A stretch of 64,000 nucleotides of DNA from Acanthosoma haemorrhoidale (taxonomy: Eukaryota; Arthropoda; Insecta; Hemiptera; Acanthosomatidae): the NCBI GenBank assembly GCA_930367205.1, contig OV884011.1:121145866-121209865 (forward strand), read 5' to 3'. Positions 17,159 to 31,500 of the stretch are shown one piece after another (position 1 is the stretch's first letter; every line of letters begins with the position of its first letter). Below the pieces are notes generated by a model that was given only the letters and a program-made list of their open reading frames with translations, did not search any database and was not told where the DNA came from. Both the position numbers and the translations under genes were made by a program.

Positions 17159-19587
17159 TGCCTTTTCATTTTGAAAAGAGTTTTTTCCATTCCCGAAAAG
17201 AAAGTTGTTTATTCCATTCCTTTTAATTAATTGATTATAATAATCAAAAGTGTAAATTGATATTATTCATTCTATATATCGATGAATGTATTATCTGACA
17301 TTCTCAGAAGGCTGTGCTAAGATCCCAGTTTGTTAATAAAGTACATATCTAAAAAAATCAATTTATCTTTGTTCTGTAATAATTTACAAATTATGTTACA
17401 CAATGACAGATATTTTTTATGAAATGATGTAAATTCCAGTTTCACTACACCTGACATTGTTAATTGTCATGAGTGAATAAGCACTTTTATTTCACCTCTG
17501 TCCTTGCATGTTCTACTATATTTATAGAGAAACAAGTTTTACTGGTCAGAGAATAAATTGTTGAGATATTTTATTTTAATGAGCCTTATGTAAATATACA
17601 TATTCACCTACATATATTTGTTTGCAAATACTTTTATAAAATAAAATAGGGTGGATACATCTTTATGCAATAATTTAAAAAAGACTTAAAACTTTGTATC
17701 TTATAAGTTCAATAAGTTATAAGTTTTTGTTTCGCCAATTTCAATACTTCCAATGCTTTTAAGTCGTTCGGGATATAGACTCTTGGTCCAGAGTTAATGA
17801 AATTTTATTTATGATTAGTTTCATTGATTGAATGATATTAACATTAAAGTAGTTCCTTCATCAATAAATGACTAGGACTTTGTGATATTCTGTTGATATG
17901 AATTTCTCAAATTGTACAATGGCATTTGTTGATTTGTTTTATTTTGTTTAAAAGAAGTTACCAACATTTTAATTTTTTGTTGTTTTTTAATATAAATATG
18001 TATGAATCTCATACTTTTAACACATTTAACAATTTGTGAAGATCTGTATATTATATTATAGTTATTATTTTTACTGTGTACAAATTTTTTATTTTCAAAT
18101 GTTTGTAATGAATAGGGCAATAATTATGATTGTACTACTCATATAAATAATAATTACAATTGACTTTTAAAGATTAATTCTTAATTGCTTTCACCCAATA
18201 TGCCTACAGTTGATTGTACTATATTTTAATAAACAAAAAAAATCATTGATGGATTCTTAGCGTTTTCCAAATAAAATAAACTTTTTTCCAAACAAATTTA
18301 ACCCTTTCCCCCTTTTTGGTAAATTAAAAGGGTTTAATTTGATTGAAAAAAAATTGTATTTGTTAGAAAAACTTATTGAAAAATTCTTTAAATTTAAGTC
18401 AATAGATTTGTCAATCACTTAATAAACTTCCATATTTTGCTGGGTTGGTATAGTCTGGATCTATGGATACTTGGACCATTATGTCAGAAATTTTTTTTTC
18501 ATAACTTCTATTTATGTGTATGGCCGGATTATGATTGTTAATTAATTTTTATATACAATTTTTTTTTTGTTCAAAACATCTTTATTGATGAATAAGTTTT
18601 ACAATTTACAATTTTTTCCTCTTACTGCGTATGCAGATGCTTTCAAAGGAGGGTAGAATTACAATTACAATTTTCTATTTGAAGTGAAAATTACAAATCA
18701 CTGGGTGCAGGACTAGGTGATGGGGTATATACAATTATTTATTGCATAGTAATTATGCTTACAGAGTTAGATACAAAATGATTCCAAGAATGGAACCCCT
18801 CCTGTCATGATTTTTAGAAATTTCAAGTTAATTACTCATAACAATAAAAAGTAAATTTTTCCAATATCTATTACAACGAGTAAGAATGCTTTGAATATCC
18901 AATTTTCAATGCCCTCCTTGAATAATAGAGAGAAGAATGGCGTAGGTGAATCCACCTTTGATGTGTCATCGAACTCGAGATACTACCATTTTAGGAAACA
19001 AGCCTACTTTCAAAAACTGTTACATTTTAAAAGGCGAATATATTTTATTTGTTGTCCGAAATCCTGTTTATGTTTATAAGTAGCTTATTTTGTGCGTTTA
19101 CATCGTATATTCACGTCAACTAGTTAGAGTGAATGATATATTTTGAAATGAGAGGTTGGCTAAACTGGACACGTATAAACCAATGACCAGTTGCAGTCTC
19201 AAAGGCGTCCAATGCTTAGTGCATGTAGGCTATTTTCTCATAAGTGTTACCTGGGAGGTTTTAGACTAATTAATTCTCACTCGTAAATCAAACTAAACAG
19301 GTAGGTTTTTCGTTTCTCTTCCCTTATATGGAATACTACCAGCTTAACTGTGTCAATCGACGAATGTTTTTCAATATTCGTCTTGGCATCTGTGGTTGAC
19401 GTAAGCAGGCGTTTCCTTCTCTTATTTATCAACATTTGTTATGTTCAACTGTCAATAAATGTCATAACGAAGGAACGTTCCTACCCTAGTACAGTTGCTT
19501 CAGCGTGTTGTGTTTAATTGTCTTGTTGTGGTGCTAGTGTTTACTTTGAATGGTAACCTAACCTGTGTGCCAAAAAAAATTGCAGGT
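17159..19587. other. Intergenic region between QPCT and l(2)gl
   Basis: About 2.4 kb of AT-rich DNA holding the QPCT 3' UTR with its AATAAA signal (17335-17340) and the upstream region of l(2)gl. A stem-loop with 14-bp arms (TTTAACCCTTT / AAAGGGTTTAA) lies at about 18293-18341. Lysine/asparagine-rich open frames here are low-complexity noise. No promoter element could be fixed. Confidence 0.4.
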
Positions 19588-22500
19588 ATGTTGAAGTTTA
19601 TCCGAGGAAAGGGGCAGCAGCCTTCAGCAGAAAGGGTGAAATTACAGAAGGAGCTGTTTGCATTTAGAAAGGTAATATTTGTAAATTTATTAATTAATCA
19701 CTATACTGATTTGCTGTTAAATGTAATAAGATTTAATGTACACAATGGTCTTTAAGAGTAAATGATTATCCCTGAACTTAAGTATCAATATATTTTGATT
19801 GTTCTCACATTCCAACTACAAAGTGTTAACTTAATTTGTAATAACTTTTTCTTATCTATTTGACTTATTTAAAATTTATCTATATTCATATCAGTTTAGT
19901 AATTTAGTTCTTTTATTTAATGACTTAATTTATAGGTTTTGATAATTGATAGAAACGAGAGATTATTTACTGCTGTGATGAATGGTTTTTGTATTGTGTA
20001 TTAAAAATTGAATGGACAATATCCTTTCCTTAACACCTCCATATCTCTTATCATGTTATCTGCACCCTCTGTAAAGCGTGCAAATAAATTACTTTCCTGG
20101 TTTTGATAACACCACCTGTACATAGAACAAAATATTTTCCAGTAAATGTAAAAATTTTTACTTGCCAGTTTATCTTTATTTTTATACTTCATTTTTTAAA
20201 AACATAATTAATTACTCACAACTGCCTATAAAATGGATATATTATTTAACCAAGACACAATATTTTTATTTTTGTGCATTAGTCCTGTTATAATTTCAGA
20301 TGCCAGAATTTTGTTTAAGGATAACGGTAATGGCCAAGGGGGTTAATAATATTTTTTTGTATACCAGCTTTCATGTTTAATAAAGCAAAACTAGTCTACA
20401 TGCTTTAATATAAATGTCCAGAATTAGACTTTTATCACTTTGTAGATTTTAAATAAAATATTTTATTACAGTTGTATGGTATTTTATAATATATACTGTA
20501 GTTCTTAATAACTACTATCAGCAATAGTAAAGTTAACAGATTTTATTTCAGATTTGTTCGTTCAGTTTCTTGTATTTTGAAAGTATTTTAAAAGTTGTAA
20601 ATCACATTTTTCTTGCTAACTCACTAGGTATTACACTCTCCTTAATCGACAAAGAATTTAATAAAGTTATTTTAGACAAGAGTAGGGTAGACACAGAAGG
20701 GATTCAGGGAATCTTTTATTTATCTTTTGCTTTATTCCTTTTACAAATTCTATGAATTTATATATACCATTAAAGTTTGAAGGAATTATTGTTTTAACAT
20801 TTTGTATTAAGTGATATTTGTGAATTAGTGATGAATTTATTATTTAAAAAAAAAAATATTGATTATGCTTATTATCACCATGGGAACTGTAGTAATTTAT
20901 ACTGCTTACTATTATGATTGTCATTTGCATTTCGTGATGGAAGAATTGATTTTATTTAGTTGGATGTTCTTATTTAATTTATAAAGATATATCAGAATAG
21001 TGACTAAGCTTTTGAAAACTTTAGTATGACCTCACTTTAAATTCCTGTTGACCACTGTAAAATTGACTGTTACTTCATAAATTTATATGCTTTATATGTT
21101 GATAAAACCAAATTGTTTTGCGGTAAGCTACAATGTTTTCTGATAAATATATAATGTTTAGAAGGAGTGGATATATTTATAATATATAATATTTCCCTTC
21201 CCCTCTGAAATTCCTATTCTTATTTATTTCCAATGTAAATGGATTTCAACACATTTAATCATTTTATTTCAAAGCATTTATTTTCATAAAAAATTGTTCA
21301 AGATCAATAATTTCACAGAAAAAAAAATTATTTCAAATGAAAAAATCTTTTAATTTGAAAAAAAAATTAAATTTGCCCTAATAAGGCAAATAAAAAAGAT
21401 AAATGAATGAAAACCACACTTACAATATCACATTCATATCAATTTTAACTTGTGAGTCATAGAAAGTTTTAAAGAGCCGCGCCGGTAAGACATGCTAGTT
21501 CATGGTCTTATTTGTAGTAAGGGCACACAAGAGATTGTGGATACAACTCATTTTTCCTATCAATATTATGACGGATACTCTTTGTCAAGTAATCATGGCC
21601 TGTTTTGAGTTTTTTCCAACTTGGTCAGAATTCTGGAATTTTTTTTAATTTAATAAAAAAATAATAGAGGGAATCACTAATTGAATAATAGAAAGGAGAA
21701 AAAAAGTGATCAAATAAAAAATCAAGTTGGAAATATTTTATTTTGCTATTTTGAGATATTTGTTGGAATATATCATATGTCTAATTTTCAAATTTTTTTG
21801 TGAAGATTTTAAACAAGATTCATCTTGACATCTTGGATAGAAACGGTTTTTCTTTTGATTTGGTAGATTTGTTCAAACTTTGTTTCCGTCATCTGTTACC
21901 TGTCATCCGTCAACGTCTCAATTAAAATTATTATTTTGCAGCAGTACACATTTTATTTTAGCTTGGTTTGAATATTTCTGTTTTGCCTTCACAATAAATC
22001 ATATAAAAACGAGTGGTACTTCAGTCCATCTCCATTTTTTTGGAGGGATAGTAATTTGATTATTAATGGGTTTATTTTTGTTTTATATTTATAAATTATT
22101 ATCATTGCAGTCTCATGATTGTGTCACTCATTGTGAACTTAGTGTATAGTATGGCGACAGTTTCCTTAGATTAAAACGGCATTGCTCTATTGTGTGAATA
22201 CAGCCTTATGAAGCAACTAAAATCATCACTTCTTTCACGGAATAAATGCCAATTGTTGTTTTCTTTCTTTGTGTAATTTTATGTTAATGTTATTACTTAT
22301 TCCATCATGATTTATACTCGCTTGTTTTGTAATTGCCAACTTTACCAGTTGTAATGTAATTTTACAATACTAATTTTTATTTATTCATAAATTTGTATAC
22401 TTTATAATGTGTCTTAAAATAAAATAGATAATGTTATGTTAATACTGTGCTATCTGGTTTTCTGATAAATAAGTTATCTTGTGTATAATTTTTTACTAAA

Positions 22501-25500
22501 AAGAAATTTACGTACAATTGATTTAGTTTTAATTTTAATGAGGGGTTGTGAAAACCCTAGGAGCACAAGTGACTAAAAAAAAAAAAAAAAGAAGAAGAAG
22601 AAGAAGAAGAGTTAAGTGCGGTTAAGGATAGTCGATACATTTCAATAATTATTTCAAAAGCTTATTTCTCAATATTCAAGGGATATAACTTGAACTATAA
22701 TATGTATAATATACAATGCATAATAATGACTTTTGAGTTTTAGGGAATTTATTAAAATTATTTAACTTTAAACTGGGTTTTCATAAAATAATGGAATTGT
22801 CCCTTGTATTTCTTGGCTTCTCACAGCCTCTAATGACATGTTTATTTTTATCCTAAAAATAATTGATAATATAGTTCATATTATTTAAAAACATCAGTGT
22901 TTTAAGTTAATTTTTATTTATATTTATCCATGAATGTCTATAATTATATTATTATTATTATATATTATTAGTTATGTATTCATTTTGTTATGTCATTGTT
23001 TTTTTTACAGACTGTTCAACATGGGTTCCCTAATAAACCTACATGTCTCGCTTGGGATCCAGTTCTTAGGCTTATGGCCATCGGTACTGCTTCAGGAGCA
23101 ATCAAAGTGTATCCTTTTTTTATAGAATATATATTAGAGTTGTACGACAAGAATTTTTAATAACGAGTTTGGCACTAATCCTTCAAAAGTAGATAAGATC
23201 AAGCAGCGATTAAATCAAGAGCACCACTCCCTAGTTAAAATTTGTTCTTGAAATGCTTTGCCTCTCAGCAGTATTAATCATTATTTGTATTTATATATAG
23301 AATAAGTTTTTTTTATCTGTGTGGTTTTATTCTGTAGCAGGTAGATAACCTGGTAATTAAAATTTCATCGGTCACTGATTACTGTTTGATATAAAAACAA
23401 ATTTTCATTCAGTCTTATTTTGAAATTTCTTAAAGTGTTAGTGTAATAGTTAATATTAAACAGACAATGAATGTGTCAACATATACCCATGTTAAACATA
23501 ACTATTTATTTGACATTTACCTCTCATTCATTCTAGACAAATTTAATATTCTATTAGTAAATAGAAAAAAATAGTCGTTCTTCTCAACCAAACTAACAGA
23601 GTAGTTTTTATAACAGCTGTGTTGCTTATTGTTTCTCTCTCAGCATCTTGTAAGACTAAAATGCCTCTAGACCTGTGGACCCCAATTGAGCTGTCAGGAT
23701 TTTTTTTCCTTTGATGTGTATTGAAAAATCAAAAAAGCCTTCAGTTTTGAAAAACATTTGCCTGAACACTATTCCTGTATATTACAGACCCCTGTAAAGT
23801 TTTTGTATGCCAACCAATTTATTTCTAAGGATTTTCTCCAAGAAAACAAGGGCTACTTCTGAATATTAGTTTACTTGGAAAACCAACTTTTAATTGGCGA
23901 TAGCAAAAAAAATAAAGTTGGGTTATAAATCTCACCTATCTTAACATTATTAGGACTATTACAATTGTTCTTGTGTTTCTCACCCTTCACCATCTCTATC
24001 AATTATATTCATTGACATTCATTAATTGTGGTGTTACATGATATTCTTTTTAACATAATCTTGTCCCTGTCATTATTAGTAATGTGGATACCAGCTGTGT
24101 TTATGGTTTATCTTATTCTGGAAATAAATTACAGAGCTTAGACTACTTAAACCTGAATCGACTTTTGGATGTCAATGATACGTACATTATTGATATATGC
24201 AAGAAGCAATTCTTATATGTGATAGATAGAATGAAAAAAAATATAATAATGTTTAGTTGATTTCTCGATCCAAATATTTTTGAATAAATATTAGCCAAAG
24301 AAAAAAGATAGTGACAGAACCAAGTTTCGAATCCTACTAAACTATCTTTTTTCTTTGGCTAATAATAAATTGAAAAGCGCATAACTCCATTCAAAAACCA
24401 AGGATGAACTCATTTCCCGGAGCCTTGGGGTAGTTTAAGAAATAGAATAAAGTATTTTTATTTATTTAATTAGTATTTAAGAAAATCAAATTGAGTTCCA
24501 TGTTTTCATTTTGAGTAATTTTTAGTTATTGCTTCAGAGTTTTTTATTTGGTTGATGTTTATTTTAAAATATGGAACTTCTTAAGTTCAAAATTTTACAC
24601 ATTATTATTCGTACACCAATTTTTTTTTAATTGTCCTTAATAATAATGTATAGTCTTGGCCAACCTGGGGTGGAGTTCTATGGACACCATAGCAGTTCGG
24701 ATATTTCAGTGACCAAAATTATTTTTATTCCGAATCAGGTAACATTCTTTTATTTAATACTATTCAATTTTCCTTTATTTATTACTTACTTTTATATTTA
24801 TCATTATAGTTTTTAACCACCTAATATTATAAATTATGCATTACCTTTATTTATGCAGGGTCGTGTTGTGTCACTATGTGAAGACAACTCACTTCATCTG
24901 TGGGAAATAAATGGAAATACATTAGAAAATGTTAAGTCCCATACAGTTGAAGGAAAGTACGTATTTTTTGATATCTTTCATCCATCAACTAGTTGTATTA
25001 TTCTTATAAACAAGTGATATAAATGAATATGAAAACCCCTATATAACATGATTCATAAAATTTTATTTGTTAAAATTGCCTACAAAGAAAAAAAAAAGTG
25101 TTTTTTACACGTGTAACATAAAATTACTGATAATTCATGATGAATTTCTTTCTTGTATTATTATTTTGATCTTCTAGGTTGAATAAAGTGTCTGCATTGT
25201 GCTTGGAAGGTTCTGAAGAACACCTGCTCATAGGAACAGAAGGTGGTAACGTGTACCTTCTTAATCTGAGCACATTTGAAATGTCTAAGATGGTTATTTA
25301 TCAAGACGTAGTTATGCAAAAGTAAGCTTCCTGTGATAGTTTATTTCTAATTATTACATAATTTCTGCCAGCAGGCTGATAACTCTGTAATTGATATCTC
25401 AAATTAATTATTTAAAAAAAAACAAAATAATTATAGTTTTACATTGTGTTAAGTTTTCTTTTGTAGCTTTACTTTACTTTTTAATTATTTTCTATAGAGA

Positions 25501-28500
25501 ATAAATAGTGACAGGGCCAGGATTCCTACTGATGCTTATTAGTATTTAGTATTAATATATATATATATATTTATAATGTTTTCTAGTGTACCTGAAGATT
25601 ACAAAATAAACCCAGGTGCAGTGGATGCCATGGCAATTCAGCCAGGAAACCCTGACAATTTATTAATAGGATATGAAAGAGGATTGATGGTTCTTTGGAA
25701 CATGAAAAAGCCGGCAGCTGAGCAGGTAATTATATTTTCTATTTGATTTAGCAATAAATATTTTGGGAAGGGAGAGGCCAATTGTTCCAGTGCTTTTGTC
25801 TGGGATTCATTATGATTCCTATGAAGCGGAATGTTGTATGTTTGATTCTCACTCGGCAGGTTTAAGTATGAATGAAGGTGGTAAGGCCTAAAAAAATTTA
25901 AGCTGTATGTTTGAATGACTTGAAATTTTTAATAATAGGCATTTTTTTATACTGACTTATTTGAATTTTTAATGTTGCTATTGTGCAAGTATTAATTTTC
26001 TTATGATCTAGATAGTTCATCCTATTTTATTAATAGCATAATAACAGTCGTTTTTTTAAACATTAAAATTTCCAAAAAAAGCATAGCATATTGCAACTGA
26101 ATAAAGTAGGTCATGTTTGGATGTTATTTAGTTTTATATAGTTTGTTCTATTTTTCAGACTTGTATTAGTATGCAAGGTGTTGAAAGTGTCGACTGGAAA
26201 GATAACGAGACGTTTATTTCATCACACAATGATGGCAGTTACATGATATGGAGCACGAAGATGCCTGAACCATTGAAGGATTCTACAACTGTGTATGGTC
26301 CGTTTCCTTGCAAAAAGATATCAAAACTGATAGCTCATGGGTGAGTGAGAAGGACTTAAATCATATTTTTTCTTATTCTAAAAATTTAATTCTATTTTGT
26401 CTGAGAAAATTAGCATAAAGTAATATGATGATAGATTGCATTTATGTCTCAACCAAATGTACAACCTCAGAGCAAAATCTCTATTGTATAAGTGCATGAA
26501 AACATTCGCAAAACTCATAAACTTAGATTTTAAGGGGTAACATCTTTAATATTTTTTTTAAACATTAAGTAATGCCAATTTCAAGGCTAAATAAGTAAAG
26601 GAAGTTTTTTTATGACAATTTAAGTATTGGTGGAAACCCCACTATTATTGTGTAACTTAAGGGTAAACAATTTCATCTATTTAAATTGCCATTTATGAAG
26701 AAAAGTTTGTTTAAAAATGTAGCCTGCAGTGTTTTTTGAATACATAGTTAATATTCACTCCTGATTTAACATTTTCTTGACTCTTGTAACTATTTTGGAG
26801 TTGTTACAGAAAGACAACAGATATTTCCTGTTATAAGGTAGAGTCTTCACTCCACATTTGTCAAATATTTTTTCATATATTTTATTAATAAGCCATCATT
26901 ATTTTTGTCATGGTGTTACTATTATTTTAGCATCATCTGGTCATTAAATAGAACTAACATGCAAAATTTCTTCAAGCCTCTAAAAAAAAAAATCACATGA
27001 GTTATAGTTGTGATAACTAAATTTTATTGATTGTGATGATCATATTTCAAAAAAAATAAACTAAAAACCATATAATTTTTAATCAGGAATTTAGGATCTT
27101 TAATGGGATACCATACTCCAAACTATACAAAAATGTTTACATATTTATGTATACAGAGTTAATCATATTTTATGGAGATCGTAATATTTTTCATGTTTTC
27201 CCTTTATCAAATAAGACAGGAAGGGGACCTCCATATAAAATTTCATTTCTTAAGACATTTGAAGAGGCCCACAAAGACTAGAACAGACAGATGCATGGGT
27301 GAAAATATAAGGATTTCTGGTTTTGAAAAATTCTGTTGAATTATAGATTAAGGAGCTTATCTAATAAAATGGGTAGCATTCATTATCAACTATAACTATT
27401 TGAGAACACTTTATTGACTAACTTTTTTTTTTTACGTTTGTGGATGAAATAAATGGTCATTGATAAAATAAATTGGAACATCCTTGTCTCGTCCCATAGT
27501 TGTTATCAGTTCATTATTTTTTATTCTGTTTATGTAAAATTTGTTTTTTTGTAGGGATATGGTCATATTTTCTGGTGGAATGCAACGAGCTTCTTACAGT
27601 GATAGAAATACCATTTCAGTATTAGACGGTGACAGGCATGTTGTTTTTGACTTTACTTCTAAAGTCATCGACTTCTTTGTCACAACTTCTGGTGACGACA
27701 GTAAGTATTTCCACTTCTTAAATTGTTTACTTTTGGGGTGACATCATTTATATTTATGTGTGTCGTTGTAGATATTGACAAGTCAAGAACTGTCTCCAAC
27801 ACAGTGTTACTCTTGGTATGTAAATTGTTACGGATTTGTTTCTTGTTATGTATGATGACTGTTGTTAGTTTAAAATGTTCAAGATGCTCCAAATAACTAA
27901 ATGCTAAATTTTTTTTGACAAATAAATACATCAAATAAAGTTTTATTTTCACATAAAGTAGGAATCAAATTGATTATACATACATACATACTTTAGTATA
28001 TAACTTCATGTTTTGTATGCACATTCTTCTAGATTTAGTAAAATCATGTAATATACATTTATCACAGCGAAACTAAATTTTAAAATTTATATCTTTATTG
28101 TGTCTCTACATTTTTAAATTCTACTTATTTATTTAATTAAATAAAAATTGTAGGATTAAAAAAGTCCATATTTACAAAAAATAAATATTTTATGCTAACA
28201 AATAATTTTTTTTATTATTCAGGGATTATCAATTTCTTTTCAAAATTGTCATCTAATATTATTAAATATTAATGTGCAATAGTAATTTGAATGCACTAAA
28301 AACAATTATGCTATAAAATTATACTATAACAATTATATTATAAAATAATATAAAATCTATGCCAGTTTATGTCTTCTGGTATAATAGTGTTAAGTTTTTA
28401 TACAGAGAACTTTTAAATAAACCTTTTTGTGAAATTGATATAACCAATTGTTCTGTGTAAAGTGAAAAACGTTTTGCATCCCTGGTTATATTACATTGTG

Positions 28501-31500
28501 AGTTTTGTTTAAATTTAACCATTTAAATAGTCAGGTATTATTGCTGCAGGTTTAAATCGATAAAATGAAACACACTTCCTTGTTTTGCCACAAAAGTATA
28601 CATTTCTATTTACAAGCGCTCTGGGAACAACACACTGCCATTTTGAAGCACTGCCAACACATAAAACAAAAACTCTGAATAGTGCATAGATGTAGTAATG
28701 ACAGTGAATAATATTTGACAAAATATCCAAGTGAAGCATTAATAAGTCTCAGCTAATAGGAACTATCAAAAATTAAAAAAAAAAACATTTATGAATATAC
28801 ACATATAAAATCCCAGAAATATTTTAATGCCATTTGATCATCGTTAAAACGATGTACAAAATTGAAATTAATCACTTCTAATCTACAATCTGTTAAAATA
28901 TCTAAAATTATTATATTAATAATAAAAAGTTTTAGTGAATGCATTTAAAACATGTTGAAATAGCTAAATCAAAACAATAAATAAATAAATCAGTCATAAT
29001 TAAAAGTGGGGGTACATTATAATGGGTCCCAATATAAAATAGATATGTGAATGTATGTGTAGAGAAATGTCATTCACCAGATAATATCTCCTACATACTG
29101 TATAGGACCTGTTAATGACTAAATATCAGTTTCGGTGAATCAGTGGGGATGGGAGGTGCTCAATGAGCAATGACTTGCATCTGAGTTCTTCGTGCTTTTC
29201 AAGAAATTTTGAACAGACTGCATTCAGCTTTATTTCAATATTCAAGTTTAGATATTTCTACTGCTCTGCAGAAGTTCTTGCATATGCAGGGCTTCCAGGT
29301 GTTTAAAATTTGTTGTATGCAAGAAGAACGAACATATACTGTCTTTGCGTCTCATGTGTTACTGACATCTGGTCTTTCTGCACATTATACCTACACAAGA
29401 GAGTCACACTTAGCTGAACTTAGTTTATAAAGCCCTGAGTGATCTTTCAAAGGCACCAGGTCTTTAGCCTTTGACAATAAGTTATAACGAGCTCTGTTTA
29501 TTCTTTTCCCAATTTTAGCTGATATTGCACTCATATATGGTAAAGTAGCCCATCCTGCATGTTTATTAGTCTTGTTTCTCGCTCTAGACTTTGTATCTTT
29601 CATTTATTTCAATAAAGCTGTTCTATTGAGGCACCTTAGTTGTTTATAGACCATACGTATTGGGTATCCGTTAGCAGTGGCCACATGTTCGATTACTAAA
29701 AGTCGTTTATAGTATTGTTCCTGTTTTAACGACATGTTGTTGAGTCAGTTGGCGATATACCTGAACATAACCAGTTTGTGGTTTGGGCGGTGGAAGAAGT
29801 GTTAGCGGAAAGAAATGGCAACATTTGGTACTGAAAGTGCTCATTAATAAAAATACATATTTTTGTGGGAAGAAACAAGAGGTGTGATACATGTCAATTA
29901 AATAGTAGTCAGTATTTTAACTCAGTTTGTGTTTTTAGCTGTCCTGATGGTACTTGCTGAAGAAGAATTATGCGCTATTCAATTAAATGATGATGCTTGG
30001 CCCATGCTACCGCTACCATATCTTGTCTCGCTGCATGCATCTGCAGTGACGTGCTCTACCTATGTGTCTGATTTGCCTCAGGAATTATGGGATGACATTG
30101 TTGAAGTTGGAAAACAACAGATATCTGGACATTTCTCATCGACGGTATGTGGTTTTAATGATTTTCTTATGAATCATGAATAGATCTAAGAATAATGAAT
30201 CTTATAATTAATTTATGTATAAGTTATCTATTATTAACACAAATGAAGAGTCACTTATGTTCAACCCTTGTGGTCATGTATAGCAACCAAAAATCAGTGG
30301 ATGAACTTAGAATTTGTTCTAAATGGTATATCTATGGCAATTGTGAAGGCTAGTAATAATATTTCATAATTGACCTAAAAATAATGTTTTTATACCTACT
30401 ACTGTATAAAACGTCTTCTACTTTTCTAGTCCTGAGGATGGCTAGGTGCTTAAATTATGACGAAACATTGATAATTAAATATATAAATTTGCCAAAGAGA
30501 CTTATATTTGAAAAAAAAAATTATGATATAACAGTTCTTTTTGGTTTTTATTTGTAGTTTTACACCCACTTAATCTCTTTAATATATTTATTTTAGGAAT
30601 GGCCGGTTGATGGAGGAGAAATTGAAGAAACAGATGAACCCAAAAGGCGAGATTTATTTCTCACAGGTCATGAAGACGGTTCAGTTCGACTGTGGGATGC
30701 TGCATCTGTAGCGATGCTGCCTCTGCTCAGGTTTATAAATTCCATAATTTGGGTTAATATATTTTATTCAAATTTTGAAAATGAAGTCATTACTATGGGA
30801 GAATTCTTTATTCTACTCAGCTGTGCAATGATTGGTTAGGAATCTGCTTTATTATGGGTGGCTCACTCATGTTACAGTGTAGTAATTGCCCTTGCTTGGG
30901 AGACTGTATGTCTCTACACTTGCAGAGGGGTTTGCATGAAGCCAAGCTAATGTTGTATCACCTCTACATTGTACATATATGCAACTCTATATCCTTAAAC
31001 CATTGTAGATTTGAATCAATTAAGAAACATTTACATTAAAATGTTGTGCATACTTTAATTTTTGGCCTGCCAGATCAAGGTTACACCCTGCAAGAGTATA
31101 TATCGCATACTTCATCACTCCTGGGATTCCATCTTGCACATTTTGGTGATGGTTTAATAAAAATCAGTTCAGTAGTGTTAAAGTTATAGATATGTACATA
31201 TGCCTGAATGTCTGGAATGACCACTGTATGCTGACTGTAAGAAAATTTCTCCTTACCGTGACATAGTGCCCACATAGTCACACCAAATACTTAAGTCTGA
31301 TCCGACTCGTTTATTTTCATCATAGTGGTAGCTGTACTACAACTTGCCCACTTTGCCTAATTTTCGTTACTAGAGCCCGGATTTTGTGCAGTTAAAAAAT
31401 ATAAAAACATGCAGTTAACAGGCAAACATGTTTAACAAAAAATAAAATCCACTTCTTTGCCATTCACTTCTTTTTTGCGAAAAAAGAATTACATCAGTTT

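Noticed and set aside
19495..19587. N-terminal extension of l(2)gl by 31 hydrophobic residues
   Set aside because: It begins at TTG, not ATG, and the conserved protein start MLKFIRGKG is at 19588.
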